Below, piece after piece: positions 8,622 to 16,109 of a DNA stretch of 64,000 bases. Made by a program: the position numbers and the translations under genes. Each line of letters starts with the position of its first letter. Within the stretch, counting starts at the first letter, position 1. Source of the DNA: Granulicella arctica (GTDB taxonomy: Bacteria; Acidobacteriota; Terriglobia; Terriglobales; Acidobacteriaceae); contig NZ_JAGTUT010000002.1 of assembly GCF_025685605.1 (NCBI RefSeq), positions 473,913 to 537,912 on the forward strand, written 5' to 3'. Under the pieces are notes generated by a model. It did not search any database. It had not been told where the DNA came from and was given only the letters and a program-made list of their open reading frames with translations.

Positions 8622-8906
8622 TGCGTTTCCTGTCGGCTTCCCCCGCTCACATATTCCAACCGTCGGCATTCACCCGCTTGCCCGCGGCTATAAGTAGCCC
8701 GCCGCAGAATTTTTGCAGCCCCCGCGCTAGTTCCTGCCGACGCTAAGCACATAATCTTCTATTTTTCCCGCGTGACACCGAAGTTCCATTGTATCAATGA
8801 CTTGCATTGACTTCTATGCGGCAGTAATATTTCGACAGTCCCACCGTTGTCAAGCGAACTGGGCAACCAGTCGCGGGGGTGGGACGGCAGAACAGTGAGG
8901 CAGACA
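8622..8906. other. Intergenic region, 285 bp
   Basis: Separates the leftward AbiE operon from the rightward small ORF at 8907. Apart from the AbiE operators at its left edge I see no gene, no RNA and no strong repeat. It presumably carries the promoter for the 8907-11227 pair. Confidence 0.35.
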
Positions 8907-9230
8907 ATGTTGTCCATTTTGTTGATTCCGGAGCCGAATGAATCGGCCTCCGGTCAAGAGTTCAGGCTGAGGCTGGAGCGAGAAACGCAAAGGTGGTGGA
9001 GTAAGTTCTACGAGTCCGTTCCGGACAAGGACGAGCCATTTCCCAATGCCCTCAGCGGGCACTTTTCAATGGTATCTGACTGGCTCGGCAGGTCAGCATG
9101 CGGACGTGTGCTGCGCCTCAGTCTAAAATCCGACGGACGGTTCCTAGACGCTACCAACGCCGATGCGGCTGCTGGGCTCATTGGTACCGGAGAGACTCTC
9201 GGAACGCTCGCAGCAGCATTCGCCGATTAA
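8907..9230 (+). CDS. Small hypothetical protein (107 residues)
   Basis: The ATG at 8907 follows GTGAGG at a 6-nt spacing and is preferred over a TTG at 8847. The product is about 107 residues, soluble, with an RWW-x-KFYE segment and a glycine-rich C-terminus. I do not recognise a family. It precedes the membrane-anchored Mrr-like nuclease by about 170 bp on the same strand, so it may be a partner or control protein. The coding evidence is moderate: a good ribosome site and ordinary amino-acid composition, but no homology I can name. Confidence 0.5.
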   Translation: MLSILLIPEPNESASGQEFRLRLERETQRWWSKFYESVPDKDEPFPNALSGHFSMVSDWLGRSACGRVLRLSLKSDGRFLDATNADAAAGLIGTGETLGTLAAAFAD

Positions 9231-9403
9231 TCGAATCGTTCCTTTGACGGCAGCGCGAGCGCGTGTCCTTCCTGTTTCCGGCAACTTTTTGCGGCCTGAT
9301 ACAGGCCCCGATACTCCTGCACTACCTCCGGTGCGCTCCTCGGGTGGCGCACCGATTTCGACAGCCGGCCCTCGCCTGGTAGTTTGAAAGGTAAGATCAC
9401 GTC

Positions 9404-11227
9404 ATGCCCGAGGAACTGGCCCTAATACTAGTTGTGCTTGGCGTCGCGGGATGGATCATCTACGCGGTCGTAAAGGCCGCATTGGACACAACTCGGGCTG
9501 CTCACAAAGGGATCGCCGGATCTCTCGCTAGAGCACGAGCGGCCCGCTTCCAGAAGAAGAAAGCACGTCTTCAAGCCTTCGTTCGGATAAACATCCCCGC
9601 AGAGTTGGAACGCACTGCCCGGACAATCGCCAAGCTCGAGGCCGTGTTCGCGGACCGACGAAGCGACTCGAAATGGGTGGCGCATCGTCCAACGTGGCAA
9701 AAGGTGACGTTTAAAGCTTTTGCTGCACCAAAGCAGAATCCGCAATCGACCGAGATGAACGTTGGGGAGCTTCACGCGATCCTGCGCCCGAATACTGAGC
9801 CGTGGCACGAGAAAGAAAGTAGGATGTTGGAACGCAACTGTTTGTATCCGTCGCAGCCTCCCTCATCCTCTCAACGTGCCGAGCCTGAAGCGTTCGCTCT
9901 TCCTGAAATATCGATGGATTCCGCTGTCTTTGAGCCAAGCTCGCCAAATATCCGTGAGACGGATTTGGATCGCTTTTTTGGCAACGAGCGCAGAGAGGTG
10001 GAGCAATACAACGAGAAGCGCCGACTGTTGCTCTCTAAATACCAAGAGCTTGCCAACTCTGTGGCCGTGTGGAACGAGAGCGAACGACAACAGTGGAAAC
10101 AATATCGTGATTCATGTACCGCTTCCGAGAACGAAGAGCTGGCAAGGTTCCAGGACGCGGCGCGGGCCTACAAGCTTGAGTGCAGCGCAGAGAACACCCG
10201 CCTGCGCGAGATACTCGACGGTTTTCGTGCAGGGCAGAAGCAGCAAGTATTACAGCGACTAGGTTACATCCTTGGTTCGATCGAATGGCCGGTATCAATG
10301 CCGCACGTCTGGCAAGTCGATTATGACGAAGAGCAGCACATTCTCATCGTCGAAATAGAGCTGCCGAATATAGTTCATAGACCACCAATCAAATTCGTCG
10401 AACAGAGGAGTGGCCTTGTTGCAAAGCCACTAAATCAGAAGGAACGTGGTGAATTCATCCCACAGTTTCATCCAGCCATCATGCTCAGAGCAGCCTTGGA
10501 GATATTCCGGAATGCCGAAAGCAGCGTCGTTCAGCTCTTGGCTTTGAATGGTTGGGTCAGTTTCCACCATCCACATACCGGCCTCGACACGAGAGCATAC
10601 ACGGCAGCTCTCCTTGTCGAGCGCGAGCAGATCGCTTCCCTGAACCTCAACAGAATTGACCCTCTGGCAGCCTTTCAGGCGCTGAAGGGCAAATCAGCAG
10701 GAAAGTTGATCGAGATTATTCCCGTCGAACCTGCCCTCAATATGAAACGGACGGATTCTCGCTTTGTGGACGCCAGAGACGTGTTGGATTCCCTCGGAAC
10801 CAACACCAACCTTGCTGCAATGGACTGGCAAGACTTCGAACACCTGATTCGCGAGTTATTCGAGAAGGAATTTTCCGGGCGAGGGACTGAAGTGAAGATT
10901 ACCCAAACGAGTAGAGACCGAGGAGTCGATGCTATTGTCTTCAATCCTGACCCAATCCACGGCGGCAAGTACATCATCCAAGCAAAGCGCTATACCAACA
11001 CGGTGGATGTGAGCGCAGTACGCGACCTTTGCGCTGTCGTCCGCAAGGAGGGTGCGTCCCGTGGGATTCTCGTCACAACCAGCACCTACGGAGCCGATGC
11101 ATATAGCTTTGCGAACAATGAACCGATCACACTCTTGGATGGCGCTCAACTCCTCGGGCTCTTGCAAAAGCACGGCTACCAGTTCCGAGTCGATCTCGCC
11201 GAAGCGCGACGCATGAGAGCTGAATAG
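9404..11227 (+). CDS. Membrane-anchored Mrr-like restriction endonuclease
   Basis: A 607-residue protein. One hydrophobic helix (about 4-24) is followed by a basic, charged helical stretch. A Q/E-rich probable coiled coil lies at about 200-260, then a middle domain of unknown kind. The C-terminal Mrr_cat nuclease domain spans about 465-600. The PD-(D/E)xK-type motif is visible as D-R-G-V-D-A-I-V-F near 505-513, then Q-A-K at about 526-528. Mrr-family enzymes cut modified or foreign DNA. A helix before the nuclease domain would tether it to the inner membrane. Its place beside AbiE and a recombinase supports phage or plasmid defence, which is inferred, not shown. The start at 9404 has weak ribosome-site support (AAAGGTAAG upstream). 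Confidence 0.8.
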   Translation: MPEELALILVVLGVAGWIIYAVVKAALDTTRAAHKGIAGSLARARAARFQKKKARLQAFVRINIPAELERTARTIAKLEAVFADRRSDSKWVAHRPTWQKVTFKAFAAPKQNPQSTEMNVGELHAILRPNTEPWHEKESRMLERNCLYPSQPPSSSQRAEPEAFALPEISMDSAVFEPSSPNIRETDLDRFFGNERREVEQYNEKRRLLLSKYQELANSVAVWNESERQQWKQYRDSCTASENEELARFQDAARAYKLECSAENTRLREILDGFRAGQKQQVLQRLGYILGSIEWPVSMPHVWQVDYDEEQHILIVEIELPNIVHRPPIKFVEQRSGLVAKPLNQKERGEFIPQFHPAIMLRAALEIFRNAESSVVQLLALNGWVSFHHPHTGLDTRAYTAALLVEREQIASLNLNRIDPLAAFQALKGKSAGKLIEIIPVEPALNMKRTDSRFVDARDVLDSLGTNTNLAAMDWQDFEHLIRELFEKEFSGRGTEVKITQTSRDRGVDAIVFNPDPIHGGKYIIQAKRYTNTVDVSAVRDLCAVVRKEGASRGILVTTSTYGADAYSFANNEPITLLDGAQLLGLLQKHGYQFRVDLAEARRMRAE

Positions 11228-11307
11228 ACTGGGAAGTCGCAGCCGCAATCCGTCATTGATGACTTCACATAAGCGGAACGTTCGTATGCAAGCGACCTAC
11301 GGTTCCT

Positions 11308-11374
11308 GGCCCGGTGCCGGGCCGAAGCGGGCCGGTTCCGGCCCCAAAACATGCCAGGATGGTTCCATCCTGGC
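11308..11374. repeat. Three tandem GC-rich hairpins with two-base loops
   Basis: Three perfect inverted repeats follow one another: 11308-11323 (7-bp stem, TG loop), 11329-11344 (7-bp stem, TT loop) and 11353-11374 (10-bp stem, TT loop). They lie between the Mrr-like gene and the 3' end of the tRNA-Leu gene on the opposite strand. They could end transcription from both sides, but none has a clear T tract. A recombinase-related or replication-related structure is also possible. Confidence 0.55.
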
Positions 11375-11446
11375 CCACGTAGGAAGAGGGTGTGGTGCGG
11401 GCGGGGGGACTTGAACCCCCACGACCTGTTAGGGTCTGCGGATTTT

Positions 11447-11655
11447 CATACCACTTCGGCTTTCGCCGCCCCGCTATGCGAGTTCGTGGTCTGGACTATC
11501 CCTTCACCATTCCTCGCGAGAGGTTTAGGTGCTGCCCATCTAGTCTCTACACCTTCCCGAAAATATCCGGGCTTGGCTCGGGATTGCCAGTTAAGGTTTC
11601 CCCGACTTTGAGCAGTTCTACTCCGCCGGTTTCCCTGGCGGGCACTCAATTCCTT
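11447..11655 (-). ncRNA. Group I intron in the tRNA-Leu(UAA) anticodon loop
   Basis: A 209-nt self-splicing intron candidate. The 5' splice site follows the U34 base (11656). The intron ends in G (11447), the required omega-G. The internal guide GAGT (11647-11644) pairs with exon ACTT, giving the diagnostic U-G wobble at the splice site. The P7 strands GACTA (11545-11541) and TAGTC (11498-11494) match, and a Q-like segment AATCCCGAGCCAAG lies near 11586-11573. Position, size and these elements resemble the IC3 introns in tRNA-Leu(UAA) of cyanobacteria and plastids. No homing endonuclease is encoded. The full P3-P9 fold was not computed. Confidence 0.88.
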
Positions 11656-11683
11656 AAGTCCGCTGTGTCTGCCGATTTCACCA
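11654..11683 (-). repeat. attachment-site repeat, copy inside the intact tRNA-Leu
   Basis: A 30-bp stretch of the tRNA 5' exon (D arm to anticodon loop, ending TTAA) is repeated exactly and in the same orientation at 13153-13182, bracketing the recombinase gene. In this copy homology stops where the intron begins, since the bases after TTAA are GG rather than AA. It is therefore an interrupted version of the presumed crossover region. Confidence 0.75.
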
Positions 11684-11732
11684 CGCCCGCGGGCAATTGG
11701 CCACAACCCATCATAAAGCAAGCAATGACGGT

Positions 11733-13013
11733 CTACGCTTCTTCAGCCAAGCGAACGGCTTTCACACGGCCAGGGCCTTTCTTCGAAGTCGCCTTGTTCT
11801 TTGGACGCGGCCTCATGATGTTGATAGCGGAAGCATCGAGTCGTGTCTTTAGATGGGCTGCGTAGTATTTCTCAATCATCTCCACGCTTGTCCGACAGTT
11901 CTTGGCGATTTGATAGATGTCGGCGCCTTCGAGGAGGCGCAGGCAAATGTACGTGTGGCGCAGACTATAGGCCGTTCGCGGCCTACCGTCGCGATCGGTG
12001 CGAAGCTTTTCTTCATCAAGAATCGCATTAAATAAATCGCGTGGCCATTTCGGAAACAGAAGATCGGTAGGGCCGGGCTCGTGCCACTCGCCCTTGGCTA
12101 TGGATGCAGTACGACTACCTGACCTCCCCGGTCCCCCATTGGGTCGTGTCCGGGTCTTCAACCGCTCGAACGGATGCACGGCACCCGCCGTGCTCTTGCA
12201 ATAGCCAACGCCTCGCTTTCCACGTACTTCGATCTCTAGGATGGTTTGGCCGCTGCCCTCGTCTTCGACCACCGTGACATCGCGAAACTCAAGACGCATT
12301 GCCTCGTCGGGACGGAGGCCAGTATTGGCGGAGAACAGAACATAGTCGTGAAGTTGCTCCGCTTCCCAACGAAAACGGGGCTGCTTGGGATCATGCGCGC
12401 GTTTTCGCGTCGCTTCATAAAGCTGCTTGTACTCTTCCGGCGAGAACCACGCTCGATGAGAAATTTTGGCCGAAGCGCGATAGGGTGCCGACAAATCCGG
12501 CAGATGATCAATCCAGCCGTGGCGCAGAGCCGTCTTGAAAATCTGGCGCAACGTCACGATCTCCTGGTGCATGGTGTTATGCGCGGGCGGCTTGCCACGC
12601 TGCACCTTACACTCTTCGAGGCGATGGATGCGGTATTCATTGATCTTGCCAGCGGTAATCTCTGGAAGAACCATGCTGCCGAAGAATGGAACCAAGTGTC
12701 CGTTTGTCCGTGCGTGCTGTCCGCGCGCATAGGTCGCGCTCCGCTGTCCCTGCGTCATGATGTCGAATTCGCGCAGGTACAACTTCGCGGCTTCGCGGAA
12801 TAGTTTTCCGCTTTTCAGCTCGCCGTCGCGGAGCTTGCCGCGCAGTTGCAAATACCAATCTTCTGCGACTTCCTTTGCCTTCGAGAGGCTGTCTTCTTTG
12901 GTGGTTGTGCGTCGATTCTTCCCAGCCAGAAAGCTCGCGCACTGCCAGCTTGAGCTATTGGGACGCCTGTAGATGTGGACCTTGCCACCGAGGATCGTGA
13001 ACCGTTCGGACAT
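11733..13013 (-). CDS. Tyrosine recombinase / site-specific integrase
   Basis: A 426-residue phage-type integrase. An N-terminal Arm/SAM-like DNA-binding region (about 1-180) is followed by a catalytic domain with TGLRPDE (Arg about 234), SLRHT (Arg 352, His 353) and the nucleophile in EKYY (about 383-384). The first His of the H-x-x-R box is replaced by Tyr (AYSLR), a variant that is common in this family. Start chosen at the ATG at 13013, with GGAGG nine bases upstream; the GTG at 13031 would place the ribosome site inside the gene. It sits between two copies of a tRNA-Leu 5'-half repeat, as expected for an integrase next to its attachment site, and probably integrates the leftward element into tRNA-Leu(UAA). 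Confidence 0.93.
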   Translation of the reverse strand: MSERFTILGGKVHIYRRPNSSSWQCASFLAGKNRRTTTKEDSLSKAKEVAEDWYLQLRGKLRDGELKSGKLFREAAKLYLREFDIMTQGQRSATYARGQHARTNGHLVPFFGSMVLPEITAGKINEYRIHRLEECKVQRGKPPAHNTMHQEIVTLRQIFKTALRHGWIDHLPDLSAPYRASAKISHRAWFSPEEYKQLYEATRKRAHDPKQPRFRWEAEQLHDYVLFSANTGLRPDEAMRLEFRDVTVVEDEGSGQTILEIEVRGKRGVGYCKSTAGAVHPFERLKTRTRPNGGPGRSGSRTASIAKGEWHEPGPTDLLFPKWPRDLFNAILDEEKLRTDRDGRPRTAYSLRHTYICLRLLEGADIYQIAKNCRTSVEMIEKYYAAHLKTRLDASAINIMRPRPKNKATSKKGPGRVKAVRLAEEA

Positions 13014-13148
13014 GAGCGATAACCTCCGCACACATCTTGAATATCACAAAAAATGTGTAAGGGTTGTGCCTGTCGCTATGGAACTACATCATTGCTATAA
13101 GTCTTTATTTATCTTGTATTTATATGCAATTTAGATATTGACTCATAC

Positions 13149-13189
13149 GATTTTAAGTCCGCTGTGTCTGCCGATTTCACCACTCGGGC
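13149..13189 (-). pseudogene. 5' half of a second, intronless tRNA-Leu(UAA) (attachment-site remnant)
   Basis: On the minus strand this reads as a tRNA-Leu 5' half: acceptor strand GCCCGAG (13189-13183), then the same D arm and anticodon arm as the tRNA at 11393-11690, continuing through the loop as TTAAAATC with no intron before the match ends at 13149. The acceptor strand differs from the intact gene (GCGGGCG), so it is not a simple copy. I read it as the displaced 5' half of the host tRNA gene, with the 3' half expected at the far, unseen end of the element. Confidence 0.75.
13153..13182 (-). repeat. attachment-site repeat, distal (host-side) copy
   Basis: Exact 30-bp direct repeat of 11654-11683. 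It marks the probable right boundary of the integrated element. To its right the genes are ordinary chromosomal ones, and to its left they are mobile-element, toxin-antitoxin and nuclease genes. Confidence 0.75.
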
Positions 13190-13299
13190 GCTTTCCTATC
13201 TTAGTGCATGTTTCGGAGCGAATGTCAGGGTCGGGAACCAAGCGCACACGACATACGTAGAGGTATCAGGATCAGCGTACCGATCCCCCACAACACCTT

Positions 13300-14589
13300 A
13301 TGCCTCTACGCGAACTCCTCATGCAGACGTTATCGGCCCTTTGGCAGACGAAGCTTCGCAGCTTTCTGACGATGTTTGGCATCGTCTGGGGCATCACCTC
13401 CGTGATCCTGCTGGTAGGACTCGGGATCGGCTTCAGTGTCGATCAGAAGGAGCACCTGAAGACAATCGGCACGGACATCGCGATCATCTTCGGCGGCCAG
13501 ACTGGCGCGCAGGCCGGAGGCTATGCCGCAGGCCGCAAGATCCGCATGACGATTGATGATGCGGTCGCCATCCGGGACCAGGCCACGCTCATCAAGACCG
13601 TCAGCCCGGAGCTGATCCGCACCGTCGCCGAGGTAAGCCAGTGGAACGCCTCGAACCGCGCCGTCCGCGGGGTCTGGCCGCAGTATCAGAAGTTTCGGTC
13701 GCTTACTGCGGACCAGGGACGCATGATGAATACAGAGGACGAGGCAACCGGTGCGCGCGTCATCGTGCTTGGGGCGGACTCAAATCGACAGCTCTTCCCT
13801 GGCCAGAAGGTGATCGGCGAGCCGCTTATGGTCGCGGGCTATCGTTATACGGTCATCGGCGTGCTCGAAAAGAAGAAACAGAACGGCAGCTACGGCAGTG
13901 GACCGGATAACACGCAGCTCTTCGTGCCCTACTCTTCGATGGCGCGGGACTTCCCTGCCGCCGCCGACGCGCCGCCGGACGAGAAGCATCCGGATGGGGT
14001 GCCGGGTGTACTCCGAGGCACGTTGAATGACATCGTCATCGAGCCGGTCTCGCCCGAGCAACACGAGCTAGCGGTGCTGCAAGTGCAGCACATTCTCGCC
14101 GAGCGGCATCACTACGATCCCGACGACAAAGAAGCTCTCTGGATCTGGGACACACTCGACGGCTCGAAGTTTACCGAGCGCATCTTCGGTGTCATGACGC
14201 TCTTCTTCGGCGCAGTGGCCGTGCTGACGCTGGCTCTGGGCGGCATCGGCGTGATGAACATCATGCTCGTCGCCGTTACAGAGCGGACGCGCGAGATCGG
14301 CGTCCGCAAGGCGCTTGGTGCGCGGTCCGGCGACATCAAGCGGCAGTTCCTTGTCGAGTCGGCGATCATTACGCTGGTCAGTGGCGTTGCCGGACTGCTG
14401 CTTGGCGTCAGCGTCTGTATCGCGATGCGCTTTATAACGCTGCCTGACTTCGTACCGCATCCGGTGATCTCGCCGGTCGCCATCATCGCCTCTCTCTCAA
14501 CCTTGACGCTGATCACGCTGCTTGCCGGAACTTATCCCGCACTGCGCGCTGCGAAGCTCAGCCCCATGGAATGTCTGCGGACGGAGTAG
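13300..14589 (+). CDS. MacB/FtsX-type ABC transporter permease (first of a pair)
   Basis: A 429-residue inner-membrane permease. One helix (about 20-45) precedes a large periplasmic MacB_PCD-type domain (about 50-270). Three C-terminal FtsX helices (about 290-320, 345-375, 390-415) follow, with the conserved G-G-I-G-V-M-N-I-M and ER-T-R-EIG-x-RKA-LGA segment between the first two. Such permeases work with a LolD/MacB-type ATPase in lipoprotein or efflux transport, but no ATPase gene is in the window. It is followed closely by a second permease of the same design (2 bp between this stop and the next ATG), so the two probably form a heterodimer. There is no clear ribosome site at 13300. Confidence 0.9.
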   Translation: MPLRELLMQTLSALWQTKLRSFLTMFGIVWGITSVILLVGLGIGFSVDQKEHLKTIGTDIAIIFGGQTGAQAGGYAAGRKIRMTIDDAVAIRDQATLIKTVSPELIRTVAEVSQWNASNRAVRGVWPQYQKFRSLTADQGRMMNTEDEATGARVIVLGADSNRQLFPGQKVIGEPLMVAGYRYTVIGVLEKKKQNGSYGSGPDNTQLFVPYSSMARDFPAAADAPPDEKHPDGVPGVLRGTLNDIVIEPVSPEQHELAVLQVQHILAERHHYDPDDKEALWIWDTLDGSKFTERIFGVMTLFFGAVAVLTLALGGIGVMNIMLVAVTERTREIGVRKALGARSGDIKRQFLVESAIITLVSGVAGLLLGVSVCIAMRFITLPDFVPHPVISPVAIIASLSTLTLITLLAGTYPALRAAKLSPMECLRTE

Positions 14590-14591
14590 CG

Positions 14592-15851
14592 ATGAACTTC
14601 CTCGAAATCATTCGGCAGAGTATCGACTCGCTGCTCCGCAACAGAACGCGCTCAGGTTTGACCATGCTCGGCATTGTCTGGGGACTGGTGACGGTGGTGC
14701 TGCTGCTGAGCTACGGGCAGAGCCTCGGCGCTGGTATCCTCAATGGCTTTCTCGGGATCGGCAACAACGTCATCATGCTGTGGGGTGGCCAGACGAGCAT
14801 GCAGGCCGGTGGCGAACGGGCCGGTAAGCGCGTCAAATTCCTCGACGGCGATGTCGAGGCGGTGCGCGATGCAGTGCCATTTCTCAAGGCCGTGAGCGCG
14901 GAGACGGATGACGGCTTCAGCTTCAAATATGGGCCGAAGGTCGTCAACATCCAGAGCAAGGCCATCGACTTCGGCTATGGCGGAATGCGCCGTCTAAACA
15001 TCGCCCAGGGGCGCTACTTCGAGCCGGCTGACTTTTCAGAACATCGCGCCGTCGTAATCTTTGGACCGCATGCCGCGCAGAAGCTCTTCAACGGCTTCCC
15101 GCCAGTGGGTGAGACGGTGCAGATCGATGGGCACAGCTTCCTCGTGATCGGCGTGCTGCAAACGAAGATTCAGGACTCCTCGAACAACGGACCGGACAAC
15201 GAGAACGCCTTCATCCCCTTCGACATGATGCGTGACCTGGCGAACCAGCGCGACCCGAACATGATCGTCTTCCAGCCTTCGTCACCGGAGATGCACCTGA
15301 AGGCGATCGAGGCAGTCCGGGCGGTACTGGCCGATCGCCACCACTTCGATCCCAAGGACGAGAAGGCCGTGAGCGCGTGGGACACGATCGAAGATTCGAA
15401 GGAGATGATGCAGTTCTCGACCGCGCTCGAGGTGCTGCTGGGGATCATCGGGGCCATGACGCTGGGCGTTGGCGGCGTGGGCGTGATGAACATCATGCTC
15501 GTCTCGGTAACGGAGCGGACACGGGAGATTGGCCTGCTGAAGGCGCTGGGTGCGCACCGAAAGGACATCCTGACCCAGTTTCTGCTGGAGAGCCTGACGC
15601 TGACGTTTCTGGCCGGACTTGCCGGGATGATCGTCGCCGTCGCGGTGGCCTGGGTGATCCCGCCGATGCCGCTCTACTCAGACATCTACAAGACGGCCAA
15701 CCACGAGGGCGACATCATCCTGCACCCCTCGCTATCGGTCATGGTGGTGTCCTTCGGAATCCTTGCGGTGGTGGGAATCGTCTCTGGTCTCATTCCAGCT
15801 TTGCGAGCTTCGCGGATGGACCCGGTTGTCGCATTGCGGCATGAACAGTGA
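14592..15851 (+). CDS. MacB/FtsX-type ABC transporter permease (second of a pair)
   Basis: A 419-residue paralogue of the preceding gene with the same plan: helix near 20-45, MacB_PCD periplasmic domain with a QTSMQAGG segment parallel to QTGAQAGG in the first permease, and three FtsX helices with G-G-V-G-V-M-N-I-M and ER-T-R-EIG-L-LKA-LGA. I use the ATG at 14592; the ATG at 14571 overlaps the preceding stop and would add seven residues. The pair looks like an old tandem duplication that specialised. Transport substrate unknown. Confidence 0.9.
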   Translation: MNFLEIIRQSIDSLLRNRTRSGLTMLGIVWGLVTVVLLLSYGQSLGAGILNGFLGIGNNVIMLWGGQTSMQAGGERAGKRVKFLDGDVEAVRDAVPFLKAVSAETDDGFSFKYGPKVVNIQSKAIDFGYGGMRRLNIAQGRYFEPADFSEHRAVVIFGPHAAQKLFNGFPPVGETVQIDGHSFLVIGVLQTKIQDSSNNGPDNENAFIPFDMMRDLANQRDPNMIVFQPSSPEMHLKAIEAVRAVLADRHHFDPKDEKAVSAWDTIEDSKEMMQFSTALEVLLGIIGAMTLGVGGVGVMNIMLVSVTERTREIGLLKALGAHRKDILTQFLLESLTLTFLAGLAGMIVAVAVAWVIPPMPLYSDIYKTANHEGDIILHPSLSVMVVSFGILAVVGIVSGLIPALRASRMDPVVALRHEQ

Positions 15852-16109
15852 AAAACGATACAAGATGCTGAGCGTAACCCGTTCACTTTGAGCTACTTAG
15901 CTCTTTCGACGCCCTTGGCTGAGGCAATATCGACAGATAGTAGAGAAATCGTGCTCAGAACCAGGAGGAGAAGAGCTATTTCCGGTGCATGGAGAGACGA
16001 TTTCAGAAGGTGAAATCGCCATGGTGAACCTGCGTCGTTGTACGATCCCACCCTTCCGCGAAACGACCGCGGAAGGGTGGGCACCCGGAGTTCGATGGCC
16101 CATTCAGGG
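15852..16109. other. Intergenic region with a REP-like palindrome
   Basis: About 258 bp between the permease pair and the convergent zinc-ribbon gene. No supported gene; an 84-residue minus-strand open frame covers it but lacks a ribosome site and has biased composition. The notable feature is the 14-bp perfect hairpin at 16047-16081. Confidence 0.4.
16047..16081. repeat. REP-like palindrome, copy 1
   Basis: A 14-bp perfect stem, CCCACCCTTCCGCG (16047-16060) with CGCGGAAGGGTGGG (16068-16081), and a 7-base loop. A related palindrome with the same arms but a different loop is at 24308-24342. The recurrence in unrelated intergenic spaces suggests a dispersed extragenic palindromic family. It may also terminate the permease transcripts, although no T tract follows. 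Confidence 0.6.

Larger units (their letters stand above)
11393..11690 (-). tRNA. tRNA-Leu(UAA) interrupted by a group I intron
   Basis: Read on the minus strand, the 5' acceptor strand GCGGGCG (11690-11684) pairs perfectly with CGCCCGC (11403-11397), followed by A and an encoded CCA (11396-11393). The D arm, a 5-bp anticodon stem (GCGGA with TCCGC), a long class II variable arm and a T arm with five G-C pairs around TTCAAGT are all visible. Joining 11656 to 11446 gives the loop CTTAAAA, so the anticodon is UAA. The intervening 209 nt is inserted between U34 and A35. The gene lies 43 bp downstream of the recombinase gene on the same strand, so it may be cotranscribed or use a TATGAT-like box at 11710-11715. 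I infer that it belongs to the integrated element rather than the host core. Confidence 0.9.

Noticed and set aside
11393..13182. A minimal 1.5-kb element consisting only of the recombinase between the two tRNA repeats
   Set aside because: Possible, but it leaves the different acceptor stems and the accessory gene content left of the tRNA unexplained. A larger leftward element fits better, though the left end is not visible.
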